In this document: in pieces, positions 54,752-64,000 of the stretch
Numbering within the stretch: position 1 is the stretch's first letter
Layout: each line of letters begins with the position of its first letter
DNA from: Holophagales bacterium
Lineage (GTDB): Bacteria; Acidobacteriota; Thermoanaerobaculia; Multivoradales; JAGPDF01
Length of the DNA: 64,000 bases
NCBI GenBank assembly: GCA_016699405.1
Contig: CP064972.1
Span: forward strand, 2,449,501 to 2,513,500
Direction of reading: 5' to 3'
Notes under the pieces: model-generated
Seen by the model: only the letters and a program-made list of their open reading frames with translations
Database searches by the model: none
Told to the model about the DNA's origin: nothing
Program-made: the position numbers and the translations under genes

Positions 54752-57256
54752 GTGTCGTACCATGCGCAGGCAATGGGCGAGCCTGGGTCGCCGGGTCGGC
54801 AGCCGTTGGGGGGCACCGTCGCGCCGGATGGGGACATCTTCCGGGCGATCATCGACCACGCGCCGATCGGCATCTGGCTGCTGCGCGCCGACGGACATCT
54901 GGCGTTCGTCAACAAGACCTACTGTGACGCCGTGGGGATCGGCGAGGAGCAGTTCCTCGCCGCGCCCCACTACTCCGAGCTCTACGAGCCGGAGACGGCG
55001 GCGCGCTGCATGGCGTCGGACGCCGCGGCGCTGGCCCACCCCGGTCTGCACACTTCGCGCGAGCACGTCCGCTTCACCGACGGCAGGCTGCACGAGATCG
55101 AGATTCTCAAGCTGCGCCTGACCGACGAGGCGGGTGCGGTCACCGGGCTGATCGGCCTCAGCCTCGACGTGACCGAGCGCATCGCCGCCGAGGATCGACT
55201 CCGTCTCCTGGCGAGCGTCTTCGAGAACCTGCGGGAAGGGGCGATCATCACCGACCCGCGCGGCACGATCCTCGACGTCAACCCGGCCTTCACCGCGATC
55301 ACCGGCTACACGCGCGACGAGGCGCTCGGCCAGAGCACGCGCCTGCTCAACTCCGGCAGACACCATCCCGAGTACTTCCGCGAGATGTGGGAGGCCCTGG
55401 CGAGCTCGGGTCGCTGGAGCGACGAGGTGTGGAACCGGCGCAAGGACGGCTCGATCTACCCGGAGTGGTTGAGCATCTCGGCGGTCCGCGACGCCGACGG
55501 GGCGGTCGTGCGCTACGTCGCGGTCTTCTCCGACATCAGCCGGCTCAAGCGCCAGGAGCAGGAGGCTCCAGCGTCTCGCGCACCACGATCCGCTGACGGG
55601 TCTGCCGAATCGTGTCCTGTTGACCGACCGGATGGCGCAGGCGCGCGCCCACGGTCGCCGCAGCGGCAACTTCATGGCGGTCGCCTACCTCGACCTCGAC
55701 GCCTTCAAGCCGATCAACGACCGCTTCGGGCACGCCGCCGGCGACGAGCTGCTGGTGGCGATCGCTCGACGGCTCACCGAGTCGCTGCGCGGCGGGGACA
55801 CCGTCGCCCGTCTCGGCGGCGACGAGTTCGTCCTCTTGCTGCTCGACCTCGGCACGGTCGGGGATCTCGAGGCGGCCCTGCGGCGCGTCCTCGAGGTGGT
55901 CGCGCAACCCGTCGACCTGATCACCGCCGCCGAGCGGGTGACCGTCACCGCGAGCCTCGGTGCCTGTCCCTGCGAGGACTGCGATGCCGATCTCGACGAG
56001 CTGCTGCGCCACGCCGACCAGGCGATGTACCAGGCCAAGCGCGAAGGGCGGAACCGCTTCCACCTCTACGATCCCGTCCACGACCTGCGGGCGAGGGCGC
56101 GCGGCGAGCGGGTCGAGCGGTTGCGGCAGGCGCTCGATCGTCATGGCTCGAGCTGCACTATCAGCCCGAGGTCAACATGCGGACCGGCGAGCTGCTGGCG
56201 CTCGAGGGCCTGGCGCGATGGCGCCATCCGGAGCGCGGGCTGCTGCTTCCCGGCGACTTCCTGCCGGACCTCGAAGGCTCCGATATCGAGCTCGCGTTCG
56301 GCGATTGGGTCATCGCCGCAGCGCTCGACCAGCTCCTCGCCTGGCGTGCCGAAGGGCTCGAGTGCACCGTCTCGGTCAACGTCGTGGCGCGACACCTGCT
56401 CGAAGACGGGTTCGTGCGCAAGCTCGAGCGGCTGCTCGCCGAGCGGGGTCCGATCCCGGCCGGCAAGCTCCAGTTCGAGGTGCTCGAGTCGTTCGCCCTC
56501 ACCGACCTCTTCCGCGCCAGCGAAGTCATCGAGAGCTGTCGCCGCCTCGGCGTGAGCTTCGCGATCGACGACTTCGGTACCGGCTACTCCTCGCTCACCT
56601 ACCTGCGCCGGCTGCCGGTCGAAGCGCTCAAGATCGACCAGTCGTTCGTCCGCAACATGCTGCACGATCCCGGCGACCTGGTGATCGTCGACGGCGTGGT
56701 GGCGCTCGGCGAGGCCTTCGGCAGGACGATCGTCGCCGAGGGCGTCGAAACGGTCGAGCACGGACTTGCCCTGCTGCGCCTGGGTTGCGAGGTCGGCCAG
56801 GGGCACGGCATCGCCCACCCGATGCCCGCTGCGGAGTTGCGCGGATGGGCGGCGTCGTGGGTTCCCGACGTGCGCTGGCGCACCCGCGAACGGCGAGCGT
56901 ACGCCGCCTCGGACCTCCCGTTGCTGCTGGCTGGCCGACAGCACGAAGACTGGATCGAGGCGATCGAGTCGTTCGTCCGCTCGGGGTCGGGAGCGATCGT
57001 CCCGCCACTCGATGCGACGAGCTGCCCGGTCGGCAGCTGGCTCGCCGGCTCGGGCCGGTTGCGCCACGCCCATCGCCCCGAGCTCGCCGCCGTGGTGGAG
57101 GCCCATCAGCAGGCCCACGACCTCGGCTGCGAGATCGTCGCGCGCCGCAAGGGTGACGATCTCGTCGGTGCCGAGGTGCTGCTCGACGATCTCCACCGCC
57201 AGCTCGATACCCTGCTCGAAAGTCTCCGCGCCCTGCAGATCGCCGTCTTCGGCTGA
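54752..57256 (+). pseudogene. PAS-PAS-GGDEF-EAL-CZB gene with two compensating frameshifts
   Basis: About 834 codons. Two PAS domains open it (DIFRAIIDHAPIGIWLLRAD; ITDPRGTILDVNPAFTAITG). Near 55,563 one extra base shifts the frame; in the next frame the GGDEF domain follows (LQRLAHHDPLTGLPNR ... RLGGDEFVLLL) up to about 56,142, where one missing base restores the first frame at ELHYQPEVNM, the EAL domain. The EAL motif reads ALEGLARW, with DDFGTGYSSLTYL and EGVETVEHG kept. The last 100 residues are a zinc-binding CZB domain (CPVGSW ... HQQAH). Intact, it would make and break c-di-GMP; as read, 195 residues between are nonsense. The start may be GTG 54752 or ATG 54773. Confidence 0.75.
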
Positions 57257-57272
57257 CCACCCGGGTGGAAGA

Positions 57273-57299
57273 GAACGGCCGGGCGTTGCCCGGCCGTTC
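57273..57299. terminator. Bidirectional hairpin between convergent genes
   Basis: Perfect 12-bp arms gaacggccgggc (57273-57284) and gcccggccgttc (57288-57299) with loop gtt, between the stops at 57256 and 57327. Shares the stem core aacggccggg with the hairpin at 45.8 kb. Confidence 0.7.
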
Positions 57300-57326
57300 A
57301 GGGGAAGTGCGGCGTCCGTCCGGTCG

Positions 57327-58775
57327 TCAGGGCGTCGACGTCGACCAGGCGGTCTTGTCGCCCCACTCGAAACCGTCGGCGAAGCGGACGACCTTCCAGC
57401 CGACGTCCTCGAGCTGCGCCTTGGTCAGGTCGACCTTGCGGAAGAGATCGACGTTGATCGCCGGCTCCATCAGGGTGTTCGGCGTGGTCAGCGGATCGAA
57501 GTGCGAGATCGACGAGCCGAGCTGGACCGGATTCGGAGCGTTGAGCAACACGTTGCCGGCCGTGTCGGCACCGGCGAGTCGGGCAGCGTTCGTCCGCAGC
57601 GTGGCGGTCACTCCCGGCGCCGGCAACTGGCCCTTGATCGCCGTGCCGTCGGCCTGCTGGATGCCGAGCGAGGGAATGGTGATCGTCGCGTCGGTGCCGC
57701 CCATCCCGGGCAGTCCGCTCGCCGCGTTGTTGGCGATGATCGCGCCGATCGCGCCGGCGTCCTGGGCGTTCTTCACCTTGATGATGAACGTGCAAGTGCC
57801 GCGGTCGATCAGAGCGATCTTGCCGCTGAGGCTGCCGGCGGTCATCGCTTCGCAGGCATCCGAGGTGGTGCCGACTCCGTCGTTGACGAGAGCGACGGGC
57901 CCGCTGAGGCCGACGTTGGTCAGCGGGGCTCCGAAGGTCGCCGCCTGAGCGATCTTGTCGCCGGCGATCGCTGGCGGTGCCGTGACGCTGAGCTCGGGGC
58001 GGTCGCCGAGATAGTCGGCGGCCTCGACGGTGACGCGCGGTCCGGTCCACACGACGTTGAACGTATTGATCGCCGAGGCGACGCGCTGGGCGTCGTTCAT
58101 CGCCGTCCAGAACAGGCCGGTCGTGTCGTCGAAGGTGAAGACCGAGTAGATGTCGGGGAAGCCGCTCTGCTGTGCGCCCGTTGCCTCGTTGACGAAGTTG
58201 GCGAAGCCGAGCCCGTGCGCGAGCTCGTGCAGGACGACCGGAAGCAGGGCGATCTGTGTCGTCGGCGCGCCGGGCTCGATGCCGTAGTACCACCCGGTCG
58301 TGCCGGGCAAGCAGCCGGTGTCGAGCGCGCTGTTGAAGGTGGCGTTGATGTCGGGGGTCGCCGGGTCGAGGTCGCTGCCGGCGAGCGAGTTGGCGAGCGC
58401 CTGGTGATACCAGGTGCCGGCCACCGGGGCGTTGGTGAAATCGCGATGGATCGTGAGCGTGCCCGCCGAGCCGAGCACGGCGCCGGAGGCACTGCAGGTC
58501 TGGGCGTCGAACTGCGAACGGACGAGGATCTCGACCGGCGAGTTGATCAGGTTGCCCCAGATCTCGGCGGCCTTCTGGAAGACGATGAGCCGCTGCTGGC
58601 CGAGCGTCGTGCCGGTGTTGCCGCCGACCGGGGCGACCGCCGTCGGGTCGTTGAAGCCCTCACCGGCGCCGTCGTTGACGACGATGGTAATCGTCGAGGC
58701 GGCGTCGGCGGTCGTCGACCCGCCGAGCAGGAGAGCGAGCAGCAGGGAGGAGATAGCGAGAAGAGGGCGGCGCAT
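57327..58775 (-). CDS. Secreted metalloprotease with PA domain and DGFE tail
   Basis: 482 residues, ATG at 58775. Signal peptide (AISSLLLALLLGGSTTADA). A zincin motif HELAHGLGFANF near 190 supplies the two His and Glu, but where met-zincins have a third His the residue is Asn, so metal binding may use a later residue. Residues 300-400 form a protease-associated (PA) domain (GKIALIDRGTCTFIIKVKNA; IGAIIANNAASGLPGMGGTD). The tail is VRFADGFEWGDKTAWSTSTP. The gene starts 2 bases after the stop of a small secreted protein on the same strand, making an operon. Confidence 0.82.
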   Translation of the reverse strand: MRRPLLAISSLLLALLLGGSTTADAASTITIVVNDGAGEGFNDPTAVAPVGGNTGTTLGQQRLIVFQKAAEIWGNLINSPVEILVRSQFDAQTCSASGAVLGSAGTLTIHRDFTNAPVAGTWYHQALANSLAGSDLDPATPDINATFNSALDTGCLPGTTGWYYGIEPGAPTTQIALLPVVLHELAHGLGFANFVNEATGAQQSGFPDIYSVFTFDDTTGLFWTAMNDAQRVASAINTFNVVWTGPRVTVEAADYLGDRPELSVTAPPAIAGDKIAQAATFGAPLTNVGLSGPVALVNDGVGTTSDACEAMTAGSLSGKIALIDRGTCTFIIKVKNAQDAGAIGAIIANNAASGLPGMGGTDATITIPSLGIQQADGTAIKGQLPAPGVTATLRTNAARLAGADTAGNVLLNAPNPVQLGSSISHFDPLTTPNTLMEPAINVDLFRKVDLTKAQLEDVGWKVVRFADGFEWGDKTAWSTSTP

Positions 58776-58777
58776 GG

Positions 58778-59218
58778 CTACTTCTCCTCCCGACCGAGGA
58801 AGGCCGGCTTCGCCGGCGAGGCTGCCGGCGCGATCACCGCGTGCGCGGTGACCTTCGACGTGGTGCAGAGGGCCTGCGGGCCGTGCGCCGAGACGCCGGC
58901 CATCAGCACGTTCTGAAAGCGGCCCTGCAGGTTGATCATCGGCGAACCGTCGGCGGCGGTGGTCTCGACGAGACCCTCGGAGGAGCGGCTGAGCGCGGCC
59001 TCGAGAGCGAGCAGCTCGGCGGCGGCTTCGGCGGATGGCGGTGTCGAGGTGAGGCCGCCGGTTTCCGGGTCGATGTAGACGACCATGCCGGAAGCGGCGG
59101 CGGGGGCGACGGCGACGGCTGGGGCCGTCGGCTGAGTTTCCGGTGAAGCGGACGGTGGGCTGCCGGCAAGCAGCGCCGCGCCGGCAAACACCAGGGCGGA
59201 GAGCGGGACGATGGGCAT
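58778..59218 (-). CDS. Small secreted partner of the metalloprotease
   Basis: 146 residues; GGAGG 8 bases before the ATG at 59218. Signal peptide (ALVFAGAALLAGSPPSASP). A helix near residue 62 (AEAAAELLALEAALSRSSE) and a C-terminal strand pair (FQNVLMAGVSAHGPQALCTT) are the only regular features. Only 2 bases separate it from the protease gene, so they are translated together; by analogy a role as inhibitor, chaperone or substrate of the protease is possible but not shown. No DGFE tail. Confidence 0.65.
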   Translation of the reverse strand: MPIVPLSALVFAGAALLAGSPPSASPETQPTAPAVAVAPAAASGMVVYIDPETGGLTSTPPSAEAAAELLALEAALSRSSEGLVETTAADGSPMINLQGRFQNVLMAGVSAHGPQALCTTSKVTAHAVIAPAASPAKPAFLGREEK

Positions 59219-59317
59219 CGAGAGACCTCCGTGGGTGGGGAACCCAAAGAAGGTAGCACGAACCGGTCGAGCGCGCAGCCTTTGCGGCTGGAGAACGAGA
59301 TCCTTCGTGTCGTCTAT

Positions 59318-59379
59318 CGCACCAGCGGCCGGTACTTGATGCGGTGCGGCTGGTCGGCGTCGGAGCCGAGGCGGCGGTG
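59318..59379 (-). repeat. Second 3' end of an ettA-type gene
   Basis: 62 bases identical to 60525-60586, the end of the intact ettA, in the same orientation and 1207 bases away. On the minus strand it codes DRHRRLGSDADQPHRIKYRP then LVR and its own TAG stop at 59314, whereas ettA ends with CGC-TGA. Upstream codons differ only silently (GAT-CGC against GAC-CGG), so this is a piece of a diverged ettA, not a copy made in place. Confidence 0.85.
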
Positions 59380-59432
59380 GCGATCGGCGGGGTCTTCTCC
59401 GGCAAGGGGCGGGTTCTGGACTCGCCGACAAC

Positions 59433-60071
59433 CTAGCCGGGGCGGGCGAACCGCACGAGGCGGGTGACGAGCTCGTCGCGATAGCGAGACAGGTCGCCAG
59501 CCGTCATGCCGCCGAGCGGTGGCATGGTCTCGGGGATGGTGAACCGCTCGAGGACCCATGCGAGCTGAGCGGCGGTGAGGCCGGCGTCCTTGCGGCATGC
59601 CGCGGCGATCGCCCGTTCGTCGACGGGCAAGCCGAACCGCTCGAGGGCTGCGAGGTCGACGAGATCCCGAACCTCCGAGCGCGAGAGAATCGCACAAAGC
59701 TTGTTGGCTTGGATCTCGGTCGGTGTGTCGACCAGCACTGAACCGAAGGCCCGCTTGCGAACCTCGAGCTGTGCCACTCGGTCGCGCACCAAGTCGACGA
59801 GGACACCCTCGTTCGATCGAGTGAGGAGTCGCCGCCGGAAGTCGGGAGCCGTCTGGATTTCGTCCACCGTGGCGCCGAGCTCGGCGGCGACCGTGCGCAG
59901 GGTGCGGTCCCCGTCGTTGAGCAGATCGCTTTCGGTGAAGAGGTCGAGGTCGTGAGTCGGTCGGTGATCGAGGTAGAAGGCCGAGAGTGCTGCGCCCCCG
60001 GTGAGGAAAAAGCCCTTCTGGAGATGGAAGAACGCCGCGAGGACCTCCTGCTGCAGCTTACCGAGGCTCAC
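59433..60071 (-). CDS. AbiEii/AbiGii-type nucleotidyltransferase toxin
   Basis: 212 residues from a GTG start at 60071 inside the end of the upstream gene. FFLTGGAALSAFYLDHRPTH then DLDLFTESD carry the GG-S/A...D-x-D of the AbiEii nucleotidyltransferase fold; the C-terminal helical part (VDLAALERFGLPVDERAIAA) is also typical. Known AbiEii toxins transfer nucleotides to tRNA or other targets and are neutralised by AbiEi; no AbiEi homologue is seen. The upstream 112-residue gene overlaps it by 14 bases and is the likely antidote. Confidence 0.8.
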   Translation of the reverse strand: MSLGKLQQEVLAAFFHLQKGFFLTGGAALSAFYLDHRPTHDLDLFTESDLLNDGDRTLRTVAAELGATVDEIQTAPDFRRRLLTRSNEGVLVDLVRDRVAQLEVRKRAFGSVLVDTPTEIQANKLCAILSRSEVRDLVDLAALERFGLPVDERAIAAACRKDAGLTAAQLAWVLERFTIPETMPPLGGMTAGDLSRYRDELVTRLVRFARPG

Positions 60072-60396
60072 CGGGGACCTCCGAGTCGCGCCAGCGTCGA
60101 AGCAGAAACTCCCAGAAATCCCTCCTCCGACCGAGCTGAGGAGCGATCTCGTCCCAGCGCGCGACGACCTCCGCCAGGGTCGTGAACTTCCACACGTCCG
60201 TGTCGCGCGCCTCGCGCAGAATCCTCGCGAGGAGGCGATCCCGAACCTCTGGCGGCGAGTGCTGCAGTTGGGCGTGCAGCTCCTCGACGGTCGTCGGCTC
60301 GTCCCAGCTGAAGTACACGAGGGCGTCGGCACGGTCCAGGTCGGTGGACAGCGCAGCGGAGCGGTTCGCCTCCCGCTGGAATGGGCTGGGGCTCAT
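60058..60396 (-). CDS. Probable antitoxin partner of the AbiEii-type toxin
   Basis: 112 residues; the ATG at 60396 is used. It contains WDEPTTVEELHAQLQHSPPE, RILREARDTDVWKFTT and WDEIAPQLGRRRDFWEFLL. I recall this pattern as a conserved small protein placed before AbiEii-type nucleotidyltransferases, but I cannot give it a family name. Overlaps the toxin gene by 14 bases, so the two are one operon. Antitoxin role is inferred from position. Confidence 0.6.
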   Translation of the reverse strand: MSPSPFQREANRSAALSTDLDRADALVYFSWDEPTTVEELHAQLQHSPPEVRDRLLARILREARDTDVWKFTTLAEVVARWDEIAPQLGRRRDFWEFLLRRWRDSEVPGEPR

Positions 60397-60520
60397 GACC
60401 AATCCAGTCTAGCTGTGGAGAAGGGGGGCAGTCACCCGAGACTTTCCCCCGGAACCTCCAGTGGGCGGGCGGCACGCCGCCGAGCGATTGGCCGGTGAGC
60501 TCGTCGAGTCCGATGTCGGC

Positions 60521-62179
<1,659 letters not shown>

Positions 62180-62294
62180 GCGGGCCTCTCTCGAGCGGTC
62201 GGGATCGCGGAATGCGGGAGAACGGGGCCGCGCCCGGGGGCGCGGGGCCGACATTCTACCGCGTCGGCCCCGCGACCGCTTCCCGGCGCGGCGC

Positions 62295-63074
62295 TCAGAA
62301 CCGCAGGCTCACCCCCGCCAGGGCGTACTGCACGGTGGCGAAGGTGTAGACCTCGTCGTTGTCGGCGCCGCCGTCGAGCAGACGCCAGGCGAAGTAGGGG
62401 CGCACCCGTTCGCTCGCCCGCAGCTCGAGCCGTGCCGAGACGTCGATCGCCCGCCCCTGCGGCGAGCCGAGAGCGTCGGCCTCGGCCTCGAAGGCCCAGC
62501 GTCCGCCGCCGTCCCAGCGGGCGGCGCCGTGGAGCAGCGGGACGACCCCGAGGTCGTCGCGGCGCGCCGAGCCCTGCTCGCCGGCGAGCTCGATCCGCGC
62601 GTCGCGCACCTTGGCGGTGAGCCCGGCGCGGAAGCTCCAGGCGCCGGCCGGGGTGAAGCGGCGGTAGAGGGTCAGGCGGTAGGAGTTGAACTCGAACCGC
62701 TGGGTGAGCGGCCGCCCGGCGGCGAAGGTGGTGCCATCGAAGCGGACCTCCTGCGCCGGCACGAAGTCGGTCTCGGTGGCGAGGGGCGCGGCCACCAGGC
62801 GCGCCGACCAGCGCGCGCCGAAGTCCCAGTGGAGCGCGGCCCGGAACGAGGCCGTGGCCGGCGCGTCGTCGAGCGACAGGCGCGTGCCGGTGTCGCCGGG
62901 CACGGCGAAGTCGTTGCGGGTCTGCCAGGCGGCGCCCCCCTCGAGCTCGAGGCGGAAGGGCGTCGACTGGGCCTGCGCCGGGGCGACGGCGAGGACAGGG
63001 GCGAAGACGAGGGCGGCACCGGCGGCCAGGAGGGCCAGCGGGGCGCGGGCGGTCGAGAGGGTGCGGCGGGTCAT
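62295..63074 (-). CDS. Outer-membrane beta-barrel protein
   Basis: 259 residues. Signal peptide (PLALLAAGAALVFAPVLAVAPAQA), then alternating strands with aromatic belts (RLELEGGAAWQTRNDFAVPG; RFEFNSYRLTLYRRFTPAGA; YTFATVQYALAGVSLRF) ending in a terminal Phe, as outer-membrane barrels do. About ten strands by eye. Family not named. Divergent from the DUF3617-like gene across a 383-base gap. Confidence 0.75.
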   Translation of the reverse strand: MTRRTLSTARAPLALLAAGAALVFAPVLAVAPAQAQSTPFRLELEGGAAWQTRNDFAVPGDTGTRLSLDDAPATASFRAALHWDFGARWSARLVAAPLATETDFVPAQEVRFDGTTFAAGRPLTQRFEFNSYRLTLYRRFTPAGAWSFRAGLTAKVRDARIELAGEQGSARRDDLGVVPLLHGAARWDGGGRWAFEAEADALGSPQGRAIDVSARLELRASERVRPYFAWRLLDGGADNDEVYTFATVQYALAGVSLRF

Positions 63075-63457
63075 GGAGGGGTCCTTTCCGGGGACCGTGG
63101 GTCGGTCCCTGCCCCTGCTACGGGCCCGGCGGCAGGCCGGATGAGGCGCACCGCTGCGTCACCCGCGCACCGGGCGCGACGCTCGCGACCATCGTCGCAG
63201 TGCGCCGGGCCTCCGTCGAGCTCGCCGGCGGCGGACGAAATCCCTCGGCCCCGAGCGCCGGCGCAGGCGCGAGTCGATCGTCGAGGAAGGCTTCGCTGGC
63301 GACGGGGCAGGAGGGGTCTCGCCTGCAGCCTTCGCAGGGATGGAACCGGGGAGTCCGGGGCGCGCCCGGGGCGCGGGACCGGCAATCTGTCGTGGCCGGT
63401 CGATTGGGCGCCCGGGTCCGGCCGGATCACACGTGGTACCCAGACAGAGGGGGAGCG
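63075..63457. other. Divergent intergenic region
   Basis: 383 bases between two divergent envelope-protein genes. AGAGGGGGAG at 63446-63455 is the ribosome site of the plus-strand gene. GC-rich palindromes are present (ggggcgcgcccgggg at about 63358-63373) but none long enough to call. No riboswitch or tRNA fold recognised. Confidence 0.4.
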
Positions 63458-63922
63458 ATGGGCCGAACCACCAGTAACTCGCGCCGGTGCGCCGGGATGG
63501 CGCTGCTGCTCGCGGCGGCACTCGTCCTGCTGGCAGCGTCCGCTCTGCGGGCCGCGGAGCCGTCCGGCCCTTCCCTGCGCCCCGGCCGCTGGCGGCTGGA
63601 GCGCAGCTTCGAGTACGCCGACCGGCGGCCGGCCGCCGGGCCCGTGGTGAGCGAGATCTGTTTCGACCCCGAGGTCATGGCCAACGAGATGATCGCGATG
63701 TTCCGGCGCATGGGCTGCACCGCCGAGCGGAGCCGCACGGGTCCGTCCGAGTGGCGGCACCGGGTGGAGTGCGACCGCCCCGAGCTTCCCCGGGGCACCT
63801 CCACCTCGGTGACGACGGTGCGTGGAACCGACGCCTACGAGGCGCGGATCGTCAACGAAGGCGGGATGGCGATGCCGGTCGTGCGCGAGCGGCTCGTGGC
63901 GCGGCGGCTCGGCGACTGCTGA
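63458..63922 (+). CDS. DUF3617-like periplasmic protein
   Basis: 154 residues. Signal peptide (MALLLAAALVLLAASALRAA). SLRPGRWRLERSFEYADR, then SEICFDPEVMANEMIAMF and MGCTAERSRTG with two Cys that should form a disulfide, match DUF3617, a periplasmic family of unknown function. Normal length. ATG at 63458 is preceded by AGAGGGGGAG. It ends 7 bases from the convergent gene at the window edge. Confidence 0.7.
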   Translation: MGRTTSNSRRCAGMALLLAAALVLLAASALRAAEPSGPSLRPGRWRLERSFEYADRRPAAGPVVSEICFDPEVMANEMIAMFRRMGCTAERSRTGPSEWRHRVECDRPELPRGTSTSVTTVRGTDAYEARIVNEGGMAMPVVRERLVARRLGDC

Positions 63923-63929
63923 GCTGCGG

Positions 63930-64000
63930 TCAGAGCTCGCGTTCCCAGCGCTGCCGGTCGCGCTCGAGGCGGGAGAGCAGCGCGATGAAGCGGGGCTCGC
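63930..64000 (-). CDS. 3' end of a gene running off the window
   Basis: The minus strand reads EPRFIALLSRLERDRQRWER then EL-stop, open to the window edge. The pattern D/E-P-R-F-x-x-L-L-x-R-L is the usual end of TPR-containing kinases and adenylate-cyclase-like regulators in this kind of genome, so a TPR protein is likely, but only 22 residues are seen. Confidence 0.45.
   Translation of the reverse strand, partial: EPRFIALLSRLERDRQRWEREL

Overview
The window is GC-rich bacterial chromosome (about 70 % GC by eye, denser on the third codon position), with 50-odd genes on both strands, no rRNA or tRNA genes and no CRISPR array. An Oar-like TonB-dependent receptor with a carboxypeptidase regulatory domain, an ECF sigma factor of the X6 type beside a Ser/Thr kinase with TPRs, a DUF1501/DUF1800 pair and many secreted propeller and repeat proteins suggest Acidobacteriota, perhaps the Thermoanaerobaculia. 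This is an inference from gene content; no marker gene such as rRNA is present.

Layout. 1-6.8 kb: a short PQQ-like protein, a secreted protein, a 57-residue Cys-rich peptide, RlmA-type rRNA methyltransferase, a DUF4388 protein, small membrane proteins, a YqjM-like ene-reductase, MarC and a Nudix hydrolase. 6.9-13.8 kb: TonB-dependent receptor, heparinase-like secreted protein, acyl-CoA dehydrogenase. 13.8-22.8 kb: signalling block with an ECF sigma factor and kinase-TPR, then, on the other strand, a TPR-kinase overlapping a sigma-54 activator. 22.9-47.2 kb: mostly exported proteins (subtilase plus 14-repeat propeller operon, TolB-like protein with one haem c motif, beta-helix protein, DUF1501/DUF1800 pair, PPC/PKD protein), with an amino-acid permease, hemerythrin, phosphoesterase and a CHASE/PAS histidine kinase among them. 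47.3-60.4 kb: accessory region with YefM/YoeB, an MmeI-like restriction-methylation enzyme, a broken second copy of its 3' end, a HicB-like protein, an orphan HigA with a truncated HigB, a frameshifted PAS-GGDEF-EAL-CZB gene, a metalloprotease operon and an AbiEii-type pair. 60.5-64 kb: EttA, an outer-membrane beta-barrel protein, a DUF3617-like protein and the end of one more gene.

Three observations stand out. First, ten exported proteins of unrelated architecture end in the same short tail, roughly F-x-D-G-F-E-x-G-(2-4)-W, which looks like an uncharacterised C-terminal sorting or processing signal. Second, the MmeI-like enzyme is a mosaic: its presumed target-recognition part is compositionally different, and its C-terminal module is repeated 2.4 kb downstream at about 96 % identity beyond an unrelated secreted gene. 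Third, the AbiEii pair lies between the intact 3' end of ettA and a second, slightly diverged ettA 3' end that keeps its own stop codon, as expected for integration at a gene end.

Several genes (36.5, 31.3-32.0 and 54.8-57.3 kb) carry apparent single-base frameshifts. These may be real decay or assembly error; reads are needed to decide.
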